Shown here: piece by piece, positions 1 to 5,417 of the stretch | Position numbering within the stretch: position 1 is the stretch's first letter | How the letters are laid out: every line of letters begins with the position of its first letter | Source: AP-15 sp036500965 | GTDB lineage: Bacteria; Pseudomonadota; Alphaproteobacteria; ATCC43930; CGMCC-115725 | Direction: 5' to 3' | Assembly: GCA_036500965.1 (NCBI GenBank) | Contig: DASYBC010000068.1 | Span: 1 to 16,650, forward strand | DNA: 16,650 nucleotides | The notes under the pieces: model-generated | What the model was told of the DNA's origin: nothing | Databases searched by the model: none | The model's input: the letters and a program-made list of their open reading frames with translations, nothing else | Made by a program: the position numbers and the translations under genes

Positions 1-1
1 G

Positions 2-391
2 CCGTCGCTCACCCTGCGACCGCTCAGCCGCGCCCCGACAGGCTCAAAACGCCAGGCTCGCGGCCCCAAAACCCCGACAAGCAGCCTGATACGTCAGAAA
101 ATCCAACATCAGCAGCCGCCCGGTGAGATATCCGGGCTAACCATTGACGAAGTTGTCGAGCGATACCGCGGCAAGGTCAGCGAAGGCACGCTAGCCAACT
201 GGCGCGCGCTGCGGATCGGGCCGTCATACATCAAGATCGGCAAAGTGCCGCTCTACCCCGCCGAGGAATTGGATCGCTGGGATAGATCAAACTTGGTGCT
301 ATGCCGGCGTTCGCGGTCTTACGGACCTGAAGCGGTGCCTGCAGCAAAGACCGCGCCGGCGGATCTCTCAGTCTTCTTTCACGTCAAGTAG
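2..391 (+). CDS. Helix-turn-helix DNA-binding protein, 5' end outside window
   Basis: The frame is open from the left edge to a TAG at 389-391, with no ATG or GTG before the conserved domain, so the gene probably begins upstream of the window. The visible part reads about 129 residues. Its core is a winged-helix/excisionase-like domain (HTH_17/AlpA type) encoded roughly at 134-290. It runs through GLTIDEVVERYRG, then SEGTLANWRALRIGPSYIKI, then a short basic wing and the typical VPLYPAEELDRW end. The first 40 residues are basic and low in complexity, and the 30-residue tail shows no recognised motif. Such small proteins act as excisionases or transcription regulators in integrative elements. 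The tandem position with another AlpA-type gene and an integrase fits that. The exact role, repressor or directionality factor, cannot be read from the sequence. Confidence 0.6.
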   Translation, partial: PSLTLRPLSRAPTGSKRQARGPKTPTSSLIRQKIQHQQPPGEISGLTIDEVVERYRGKVSEGTLANWRALRIGPSYIKIGKVPLYPAEELDRWDRSNLVLCRRSRSYGPEAVPAAKTAPADLSVFFHVK

Positions 392-400
392 AAATTTTGA

Positions 401-469
401 TGATCCAACGTGCTCGGCAATGCCAGGATGTGCCTGCAGATTCGCCGGCATGATGATCACGTTGGATCA
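401..469. repeat. 12-bp perfect inverted repeat with 45-bp spacer
   Basis: TGATCCAACGTG at 401-412 is exactly reverse-complementary to CACGTTGGATCA at 458-469. The repeat starts ten bases after the stop codon of the upstream DNA-binding gene. No T-tract follows either arm, so it does not look like a standard terminator. It could be a regulator or recombinase binding pair, or the ends of a very small repeat unit. No function is claimed. Confidence 0.6.
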
Positions 470-686
470 AATGTTACAGACCCTCGATCCATACCCCACC
501 ACATTTATCTAACCTCAAAACTCCCTTTTAATTCAGTGATATATGACATCACAAAGTATTTATGCACAACCATCCGATTTTTGTCCCAACGCCTTCGGCG
601 CCCCTATGGACGAAATCAAGGCCTTCCATCCTTCAGCAGCAATCGTTTTCAATTGCCTCGAGTTTGGAAACACACGGAGACTGGAG
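470..686. other. AT-rich regulatory-looking region upstream of the AlpA-type gene
   Basis: This stretch is clearly richer in A and T than the rest of the window. It holds a small inverted repeat, GTGAT at 536-540 and ATCAC at 548-552, next to a TATTTAT sequence at 557-563 that could serve as a -10 box. No good -35 hexamer is visible. A frame is open here from an ATG at 543, but it has no ribosome binding site and no domain before residue 49. I read the stretch as 5' non-coding DNA. Confidence 0.35.
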
Positions 687-983
687 ATGGCGTCAGCGGC
701 AGAAAAATCTATCAGGCGGACCATCCGTCGGCAGCAATTGCGCGAGATGGTGCCCCTGGCCGATAGCACCATCTATGAGATGGAGCAGCGCGGCGAGTTC
801 CCGCGACGCTTCGCGCTCTCGCCCCGGTGCGTCGTATGGGATTTGAGCGAAGTCGAAGCATGGCTCGCCTCGCGGCGATCCGCACCCATCGCCCGTGCGC
901 AACATCCCGACGTTATGCAACGGCGCTCTCGGCCCGTGAAAGCGCCGGGTCGAGCTCCAAGAGCGGAATCGACGGTGGAATGA
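687..983 (+). CDS. AlpA-family DNA-binding regulator
   Basis: This small protein of 98 residues belongs to the AlpA/HTH_17 group, DNA-binding regulators that control integrase expression or act as excision factors in phage-like islands. The signature spans about residues 15-62: REMVPLADSTIYEMEQRGEF, then PRRFALSPRCVVWDLSEVEAW. This is the classic order of turn-helix, GEFP wing and WxxxEVEAW. I chose the ATG at 687 because GGAG at 676-679 lies 7 bases upstream; the frame is open back to 543 without a ribosome site or homology. The gene is convergent with the integrase at 913-2193, and their 3' ends overlap by 71 bp. The basic tail beyond residue 65 lies mostly in that overlap and is probably poorly conserved. 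Confidence 0.75.
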   Translation: MASAAEKSIRRTIRRQQLREMVPLADSTIYEMEQRGEFPRRFALSPRCVVWDLSEVEAWLASRRSAPIARAQHPDVMQRRSRPVKAPGRAPRAESTVE

Positions 984-2193
984 GAATGGGGACATATTTC
1001 TGCCCCGCCATCCAGGAGTCGATGATGTTCGACCACTCCTGCATCATGTGCCGACGCTGCACTTCGTATTCCGCTTTATTGTAGACGCCGCGTGAGGAAC
1101 GGCCGTCCTCGTGTGCCAGGCATTTCTCAATCCAGTCGCTGTTAAAGCCTAGCTCGTTCAGCAGCGTCGAGCCGGTTCTCCGCAAATCGTGGACCGTGAA
1201 TGGCTCCAGCGGGAGCCCTTCCTTCTTCGCCTGATCTACGACGAGATAGGTGACGCGATTGAAGGTGGCGCGAGACATCGGCGCGTCGGCGTCGTAGCGC
1301 GACGGCAAAACGTATGTGGAGTTGCCCGCGCAAGTCTTTAGCGCGATGAAGATGTCGAGCACCTGACGAGACATGTAGACGTTGTGTGCCTTCGAACGCT
1401 TCATCCGCTCCTTCGGAATCGTCCACACGGCGTTCTCGAAATCGACCTCGTCCCAGGTCGCGTCCTGAAGCTCACTCTTGCGTACCATGGTCTGTAGGTA
1501 CAGGCGCATACCGAGCCTGATGGTCGGCAGCGTCGCCACTTTCTCAAGCTGCTTGAGCATGATCCGGATCTCGGTCGGTGAGAGCGACCGGTCCTTCGGA
1601 ACGAAGGTTGCGATCGAGGCCGGGCCCACGTCGTCGGCCGGATTAGCGACCTTCTCGCCGTGCAGGATCGCGAAACCGTAAATCTGTTTGACGATGTCGC
1701 GGACGTGGATCGCGGTCGCTGGCGCGCCCCGCTCGACGATGGCGCCACAATGAGCCCGCAGATCGTCCGGCGTGATTTCCGTTAGAAGCCTATTACGCCA
1801 CGCTGGTAGCAGCTCGCGTTCGAAGATCGAGCGGCGCATCGCCCGTGTGCTGTCCGCCATCGGCGCAGCGGTCAACCACTTCTCGCCGAATTCGCCGAAG
1901 CTCTTGGCTTCCAACAGACGGCGCTTTTCCCGTTTCTTCTCGATCGCCGGTGATCGCCCCTCGGCGATTGCCCGCTTGGCGTCGATGCACAGCTCGCGAG
2001 CCCGAGCAAGCGACAGCCCGGCGGGACCGTACTTGCCGAACGTGACGGTCTCGCGCCGTCCGTTCATCCGGTAATCGAGCTGAAAGGAGAGGGTCCCGGA
2101 CGGCCTTACTAGCACATACATGCCATCCCGGTCCGTCACCTTGTAGTTTTTGTCTTTTGGTTTCAGATGCTTAAGGGCCGCATCCGTCAACAT
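913..2193 (-). CDS. P4-type tyrosine recombinase (integrase), candidate guaA-specific
   Basis: Site-specific recombinase of 426 residues with the P4-integrase layout: an N-terminal DUF4102 arm-binding domain (residues 1-90), a SAM-like core-binding domain (about 95-190) and the catalytic domain (about 200-395). The active-site set is visible: Arg238 in MVRKSEL, a Lys in the KERMK strand (about 261-265), His335 and Arg338 in HDLRR, His361 in LAHED, and nucleophile Tyr371 in GVYNKAEY. Its end carries the usual RRHMMQEWSNIID motif, then about 30 extra residues that overlap the convergent AlpA-type gene. Upstream of its start lie repeated GACCGTCAG sites and then a guaA 3' remnant. A guaA-stop integrase would occupy exactly this position and orientation, so the target is inferred from context. 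It looks intact and probably active. Confidence 0.9.
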   Translation of the reverse strand: MLTDAALKHLKPKDKNYKVTDRDGMYVLVRPSGTLSFQLDYRMNGRRETVTFGKYGPAGLSLARARELCIDAKRAIAEGRSPAIEKKREKRRLLEAKSFGEFGEKWLTAAPMADSTRAMRRSIFERELLPAWRNRLLTEITPDDLRAHCGAIVERGAPATAIHVRDIVKQIYGFAILHGEKVANPADDVGPASIATFVPKDRSLSPTEIRIMLKQLEKVATLPTIRLGMRLYLQTMVRKSELQDATWDEVDFENAVWTIPKERMKRSKAHNVYMSRQVLDIFIALKTCAGNSTYVLPSRYDADAPMSRATFNRVTYLVVDQAKKEGLPLEPFTVHDLRRTGSTLLNELGFNSDWIEKCLAHEDGRSSRGVYNKAEYEVQRRHMMQEWSNIIDSWMAGQKYVPILIPPSIPLLELDPALSRAESAVA

Positions 2194-2214
2194 TTGGCGC
2201 GCCTCCGCGAAAAA

Positions 2215-2373
2215 AGACCGTCAGGCCGTTTTCGAGCATCGTCATGACAGAAACTCTTTATATTTCAGCCAATTAGAGCGAAAAAAAGACCGTCAGAGTG
2301 TGCTCTGACCCTGACGGTATCGGGCAAAATCGAATTGCGCAATGGGAAAGGAGACCGTCAGAAGGTCCGTCAG
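2215..2373. repeat. Cluster of five GACCGTCAG-type repeats (putative integrase arm sites)
   Basis: AGACCGTCAG occurs at 2215-2224, 2287-2296 and 2352-2361. A near copy, GGTCCGTCAG, lies at 2364-2373, and the inverted copy CTGACGGT at 2311-2318. The first two copies share a longer match, GCG plus an A-tract plus GACCGTCAG. Copy two also forms a hairpin with GTCAGAG at 2292-2298 and CTCTGAC at 2303-2309. The cluster sits between the integrase start codon and the presumed core site near 2486-2500. That is the expected place for arm-type sites bound by a DUF4102 domain. They may also let the integrase control its own promoter. Confidence 0.65.
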
Positions 2374-2451
2374 ACCCGTCTCTGCCGGCCGATAGTCCCC
2401 GAAGGGTGCCGGACGATTTATCATTGTTTATCAGGGAGTTACGTAGGTTTT

Positions 2452-2469
2452 CGGGATACTGCGGGATAC
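2452..2469. repeat. Tandem CGGGATAC direct repeat, 10-bp period
   Basis: CGGGATAC is found at 2452-2459 and again at 2462-2469, exactly one helical turn apart. It lies 17 bp from the guaA-like stop site at 2486-2500. Helically phased repeats next to a core site often bind a directionality factor or a second class of integrase arm. The role here is inference only. Confidence 0.4.
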
Positions 2470-2485
2470 GCTCGTATGGCCAAAA

Positions 2486-2612
2486 TCATTCCCACTCAAT
2501 GATTCTGGGCCGTCTCCAGGGGAAGGTTGTAGATGAAGATATTGATGTCCTTCACCTCGTTGATGATGCGGCTTCGGCGCCGGCCAAGCAGACGGATGAC
2601 AGTGGGTCGATA
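2486..2612 (-). pseudogene. guaA: Decayed 3' end of guaA (GMP synthase) with putative att core
   Basis: On the minus strand one frame reads GRRRSRIINEVKDINIFIYN (about 2582-2523). This matches the conserved GuaA C-terminal stretch of the form RIINEVKGINRVVYD. After it, a second frame ends in codons for Ile-Glu-Trp-Glu-stop (2500-2486), the hallmark end of GuaA. The distance between the two parts is 28 nt where an intact gene has 27, so a single-base insertion breaks the frame. Nothing upstream of about 2612 looks like GMP synthase, so only the last 35-40 codons remain. The ATTGAGTGGGAATGA end of guaA is a well-known integration target for genomic islands. The next gene downstream in the same direction is an integrase, as at such junctions. 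I read this as a relic attachment junction. Confidence 0.7.
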
Positions 2613-2661
2613 GCAGCAAAACACCCAGCTACCCGCACCGCGTAGTCGTGTATAGGCGAAT

Positions 2662-3036
2662 CTAGCGCTCGTCCGCAGCGCGACGGCCGCGAGTAGCCCG
2701 GTGCTCCCGAGCTGCTGGCGCTGCGACATCACCGAGGCGACAAATCTTCAGCGCTGGACGTCTTGGCAGCTTCACCGTCAGGTCAAGCTTGCCCCCGATC
2801 GCTTCGATGTAGCTGCGCAGTGTCGACAGATACATGTCGGTCTGTTTCTCGATCTTCGAGACCGATGGCTGTTTGATATGCAGTGCAGCAGCAACATCGA
2901 GCTGCGCCTTGCCTGCGATCTCCCGCAGCTCGCGCAATCCCTCGACCTCCTGCTTCAGTTCTCGATAACGCGCTTCGACGCGCTCCCGCCGCTCGGGTGG
3001 AAGCTCGGCAATCACCTGGTCAAGAGTCCGACCCAT
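2662..3036 (-). CDS. higA: HigA-like antitoxin (XRE-family HTH)
   Basis: Antitoxin of 124 residues that should neutralise the upstream HigB-type toxin and repress the operon. A Cro/C1-type helix-turn-helix covers about residues 44-66 (AQLDVAAALHIKQPSVSKIE). It is followed by the family motif TDMYLSTLRSYIEAIGGKLD. The N-terminal 40 residues are charged and helical, as usual for this toxin-first arrangement. The start lies one base after the toxin stop (TGA-G-ATG), with a GGAAAGG ribosome site inside the toxin gene, so translation is coupled. The last 20-25 residues, rich in Arg and Ala, go beyond the usual family end near LTVKLP. They may be read-through into non-homologous DNA next to the guaA relic. 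Confidence 0.85.
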   Translation of the reverse strand: MGRTLDQVIAELPPERRERVEARYRELKQEVEGLRELREIAGKAQLDVAAALHIKQPSVSKIEKQTDMYLSTLRSYIEAIGGKLDLTVKLPRRPALKICRLGDVAAPAAREHRATRGRRAADER

Positions 3037-3037
3037 C

Positions 3038-3406
3038 TCACCTTTCCTTCTTTCCGGCTGTCAGGCGATCCAGGTGCGCTGAAAACCGCTTGTCCGCCTT
3101 TGCGATCAGCTGGCGGTAAAAGCGCTTCTGACTGCCGCCGGACTTGTCCCCGGCGACCAGCAGGATCGCCTGCCGCTTCGGATCGAATGCAAAGGCCACA
3201 CGCCACTCTCCATCCGACGCCTCGAACCGCAGCTCCTTCATGTTCGCATGCTTCGAGCCCTTGAGCGTGTCGGCATAGGGTCGGCCGAGCTGCGGGCCGT
3301 AGTCGGCGAGGAGCTTCGCACCCGCCAGCAGCGCGTCCTGGACCGCCGACTCCAAGGCCAAGAACTCCGGCTCGAAGTCGTCGTGGAATTCTACATCCCA
3401 CCGCAT
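3038..3406 (-). CDS. higB: HigB/RelE-family toxin
   Basis: Toxin of 122 residues in the RelE/HigB superfamily (phage Gp49-like, DUF891 group), predicted to be a ribosome-dependent mRNA interferase. Recognisable pieces are the start MRWDVEFHDDFEPEF, the central KELRFEASDGEWRVAFAF strand pair, and the family signature DPKRQAILLVAGDKSG followed by a basic KRFYRQLIAKAD helix. The start codon fits homologues; no earlier in-frame start is plausible. It is the first gene of a toxin-first pair, with the antitoxin one base downstream. A strong promoter overlaps the start codon. Between the two integrase modules, the pair probably acts as an addiction module that keeps the element in place. The length is normal and no damage is visible. 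Confidence 0.88.
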   Translation of the reverse strand: MRWDVEFHDDFEPEFLALESAVQDALLAGAKLLADYGPQLGRPYADTLKGSKHANMKELRFEASDGEWRVAFAFDPKRQAILLVAGDKSGGSQKRFYRQLIAKADKRFSAHLDRLTAGKKER

Positions 3407-3407
3407 C

Positions 3408-3436
3408 TATATAGCCTAGAAGCTATGTCGCGTCAA
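3408..3436 (-). promoter_or_regulatory. Promoter of the toxin-antitoxin pair, with internal palindrome
   Basis: On the minus strand, TTGACG (3436-3431) and TATATA (3413-3408) are separated by 17 bp, close to the sigma-70 consensus. The inverted repeat ATAGC-N6-GCTAT at 3411-3426 overlaps the spacer and the -10 box. It is a likely operator for the antitoxin. The -10 box ends only one base before the ATG, so a transcript starting at the usual distance would begin within or just after the start codon. Confidence 0.6.
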
Positions 3437-3468
3437 GGACGCTCCGACCAGACGGCGCGCCGGCATCG

Positions 3469-4779
3469 TCATGCAGGCGCGTGCTCGAGAGCCGGCTCGG
3501 ACGCGACGGACTGGCGGTCGGTGGCGCGGGAGCGGCCTGCACCACCGTCGAGAATGGCAGCGATCTCGCCGGCGACCTTGTCGGCGGCCATGCGCAGCGC
3601 CTCGTCGATGTGAATATAGCGCTGTGTCACCCCGCGCGCGGCGTGGCCTAGCAAGGCCGCGATCGTGAGCTCGGAGAAGCCGAGGTCGCCGGCGACGCTG
3701 GCAAAGGTATGGCGCAAGGTGTGCGGCGTCACGTCGGCAAGGCCCGCCAGCGCGCAGACCCGATCGAGCACGCGTACGACGCCGATGAAATGTCCCTCGC
3801 CCCAATCGGCCGGGAAGAAGAAGGGCGATTTCGCTGTCTGCGGCTGCGCGACCAGCAGCTCCACGGCGGAGCGGCCGATAACGCGAAGCTGGGCGCCGCT
3901 CTTGGTGTCCGGGAAGCGGATCGCGGCTTCCTCTGCGTCGAGCCACTCGCGCCGGAGTCCCAACCCCTCGAGCCGTCGGAAGCCCGTCAGCAGGAGCAGG
4001 CAGATCGCTGCAAGTCCGGTCGGATGCTCGCCCGCAGCCTCGGCAGCGCGCATGGCCTTCCCGAGCTTGGCAATCTCGGCGCGGCTCAACCGCCGGTCGC
4101 GCGGCGTGCTGGCGAGACGGCGCACGCCCTTCCCCGGATTGGTCTCGATCTTCCCGAGGCGGACCGCGTGTTCGAAGATGGCATGGAGCGTCGACATCGT
4201 CCGGGCGGCGACGCCCTCGCCACCCGTCGTGGCGCCGCCGCGGCTGCCGGCGCGCGGCTTTGCGGTCCTGCCTGTGGCGATATCGGCCTGGGCGCCCTCG
4301 ATGTCGCCGAGGGTCAGCGCGCCGACTTGGCGCGCGCCGAGCAGCGGCCTGATGTGCGCCTCGATCCGGCTGCGGTCCATCGCGAGCGTCGAGGCCTTGA
4401 TCGGCCGGCGCCGCCGGCCGAGGATCCGTCCCGCCTCGGCTTCGGCGAGATACCAGTCGCACAGCGCGGTCACGGTGATGGCGTTGCGGTCCGGCTCGGG
4501 CGGGGCCGCAGGATCGATGCCCTTGGCGACGGCGCTCAGAATGTCCCAGGCTGCCTGCCGCGCCTGCTCCGCCGTCATCATCCCGTAGCGGCCGAGCACG
4601 GTGCGCCGATGCCGGCCCTCGGAGGTGCGGTACTGCACGATAAAGCTCTTGAGGCCGGCCGGGCTGACCCGGACGCCGAAGCCGCGGAGCTCCGAATCCC
4701 AGAGGAACTGTTCAGAACCTTGGACCCCAACCTTGGAAGGTTTCAGAGCGTCGACCGTGCGCTTGCTGATCTTTTCCAT
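3469..4779 (-). CDS. Tyrosine recombinase (integrase) of the tRNA-Gly module
   Basis: Integrase of about 436 residues with an N-terminal DUF4102-like arm-binding domain (FLWDSELRGFGVRVSPAG), a central core-binding domain and a C-terminal catalytic domain. Counting from the chosen start, the catalytic set is Arg268 in LTGFRRLEGL, Lys293 in DTKSG, His353 and Arg356 in PHTLRHT, His379 in LLGHA and nucleophile Tyr388 in QRYIHID. I prefer the ATG at 4779 (MEKISKRTVDAL), which matches the usual family start and has a weak GGA site upstream. An in-frame ATG at 4794 lacks one. The gene starts about 200 bp from the half-tRNA-Gly site and reads into the element, so this enzyme most likely catalysed that insertion. 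The Arg/Ser/Ala-rich C-terminus is non-conserved. The residue 15-25 region contains DNA that mirrors part of the tRNA. Confidence 0.9.
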   Translation of the reverse strand: MEKISKRTVDALKPSKVGVQGSEQFLWDSELRGFGVRVSPAGLKSFIVQYRTSEGRHRRTVLGRYGMMTAEQARQAAWDILSAVAKGIDPAAPPEPDRNAITVTALCDWYLAEAEAGRILGRRRRPIKASTLAMDRSRIEAHIRPLLGARQVGALTLGDIEGAQADIATGRTAKPRAGSRGGATTGGEGVAARTMSTLHAIFEHAVRLGKIETNPGKGVRRLASTPRDRRLSRAEIAKLGKAMRAAEAAGEHPTGLAAICLLLLTGFRRLEGLGLRREWLDAEEAAIRFPDTKSGAQLRVIGRSAVELLVAQPQTAKSPFFFPADWGEGHFIGVVRVLDRVCALAGLADVTPHTLRHTFASVAGDLGFSELTIAALLGHAARGVTQRYIHIDEALRMAADKVAGEIAAILDGGAGRSRATDRQSVASEPALEHAPA

Positions 4780-4805
4780 GCGATTCCAACCCATTGGGCG
4801 ATTTC

Positions 4806-4852
4806 TGCTTCCATTTGGCTATCATAGGCCGGTTGGAAGCCGAATGGAAGCA
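4806..4852. promoter_or_regulatory. Inverted repeat flanking the putative integrase promoter
   Basis: TGCTTCCATTTGGC at 4806-4819 pairs with GCCGAATGGAAGCA at 4839-4852, 13 of 14 positions, with arm centres 33 bp or about three helical turns apart. A minus-strand TATGAT (4826-4821), a good -10 candidate for the integrase, sits between the arms. Further TTGGAA-type half sites occur near 4784-4789 and 4833-4838. This looks like an operator or a set of recombinase arm sites. No convincing -35 hexamer is seen. Confidence 0.5.
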
Positions 4853-4979
4853 CTTGAGATCGGGTCGCGGCGTAGAGCCGGCGCCTGTCGGCGGCATGGG
4901 CCAAAGCGTAAATGACGCTATTTCAGGATATTAGGTGCTATCGGCGGCGGCCGGATATTGTGGCGTAGAGCGCTGTGGC

Positions 4980-5027
4980 ACCTTGCCAAGGTTGGGGTCG
5001 AGGGTTCGAATCCCTTCGCCCGCTCCA
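4980..5027 (+). other. Attachment site: 3' half of tRNA-Gly(GCC)
   Basis: This stretch matches the 3' part of a tRNA. It holds anticodon loop TTGCCAA with GCC at 4985-4987, the descending stem GGTTG, a T-arm GAGGG-TTCGAAT-CCCTT (5000-5016), acceptor strand CGCCCGC (5017-5023), discriminator T and encoded CCA (5025-5027). The acceptor strand and discriminator fit tRNA-Gly. The 5' half is missing: upstream of about 4980 the anticodon stem no longer pairs (27-43 and 28-42 are mismatched) and no GCGGGCG acceptor strand exists. Such a 3' half-tRNA is the direct repeat left by an island that inserts into a tRNA gene. I take 5027 as the element-chromosome boundary. The intact tRNA-Gly should lie at the other end, left of the window. 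Confidence 0.75.
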
Positions 5028-5417
5028 GAATCTCCAAGGAATCGGCGGCTTAAGGCGGTCCTTTGGGGTCGTTTTCTGTTTCCCCGCCCCCTGCGCCAAG
5101 GCCGGGGAGGCGGGGGGAAAGCAGCAGGAAGCGGAAAGTGGTGGGACTTAGCCGCTTTAGGCGTGGCCGGGTCCTCCGAACCGCCGTTTCGAGGTCGAGC
5201 AAGGCGCCCGGTCATTCTTGCATCCGGTGCGCGGGCTTGGGTCCGGTGTGCGGGCGCCCAAAGCTTTATCGCGACGCCGGTTGACAAAAATCGGCTCCCC
5301 GCCGCGCGACAGCGCAGTCAGCAACTGCCGTAGGCGCCGCCGACAACCATCGTTGGCGGCATATGCGACTCACCATCCTGCGGAACCGTCCGGCAGACGG
5401 CGGTATGCGTCTCCAGG
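5028..5417. other. Gene-free stretch next to the island boundary
   Basis: No convincing gene is seen in these 390 bp. An imperfect inverted repeat, TTTCCCCGCC at 5079-5088 against GGCGGGGGGAAA at 5109-5120, lies about 50 bp downstream of the tRNA 3' end. It may be a remnant of the tRNA gene's own terminator, although no T-tract follows. Reading frames that cross the stretch lack ribosome sites and domains. Confidence 0.4.

Noticed and set aside
410..766. 118-residue plus-strand frame in the regulator region
   Set aside because: It has no ribosome site or domain and overlaps the AlpA-type gene in another frame.
2496..2732. A 78-residue minus-strand protein
   Set aside because: Only its last third looks like protein, and that part is GuaA-derived and frame-broken; its upstream part overlaps the antitoxin gene.
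4950..5027. Intact tRNA-Gly gene
   Set aside because: The T-arm, acceptor 3' strand and CCA are fine, but no 5' acceptor strand or proper D-arm exists and the anticodon stem has two mismatches.
5281..5286. TTGACA as a -35 box
   Set aside because: No -10 box at suitable spacing and no plus-strand gene follows; the next gene is on the other strand.
4931..5287. Minus-strand frame containing GAGEGIRTLDPNLGK
   Set aside because: This is the well-known spurious translation antisense to a tRNA 3' end. It supports the tRNA reading instead.
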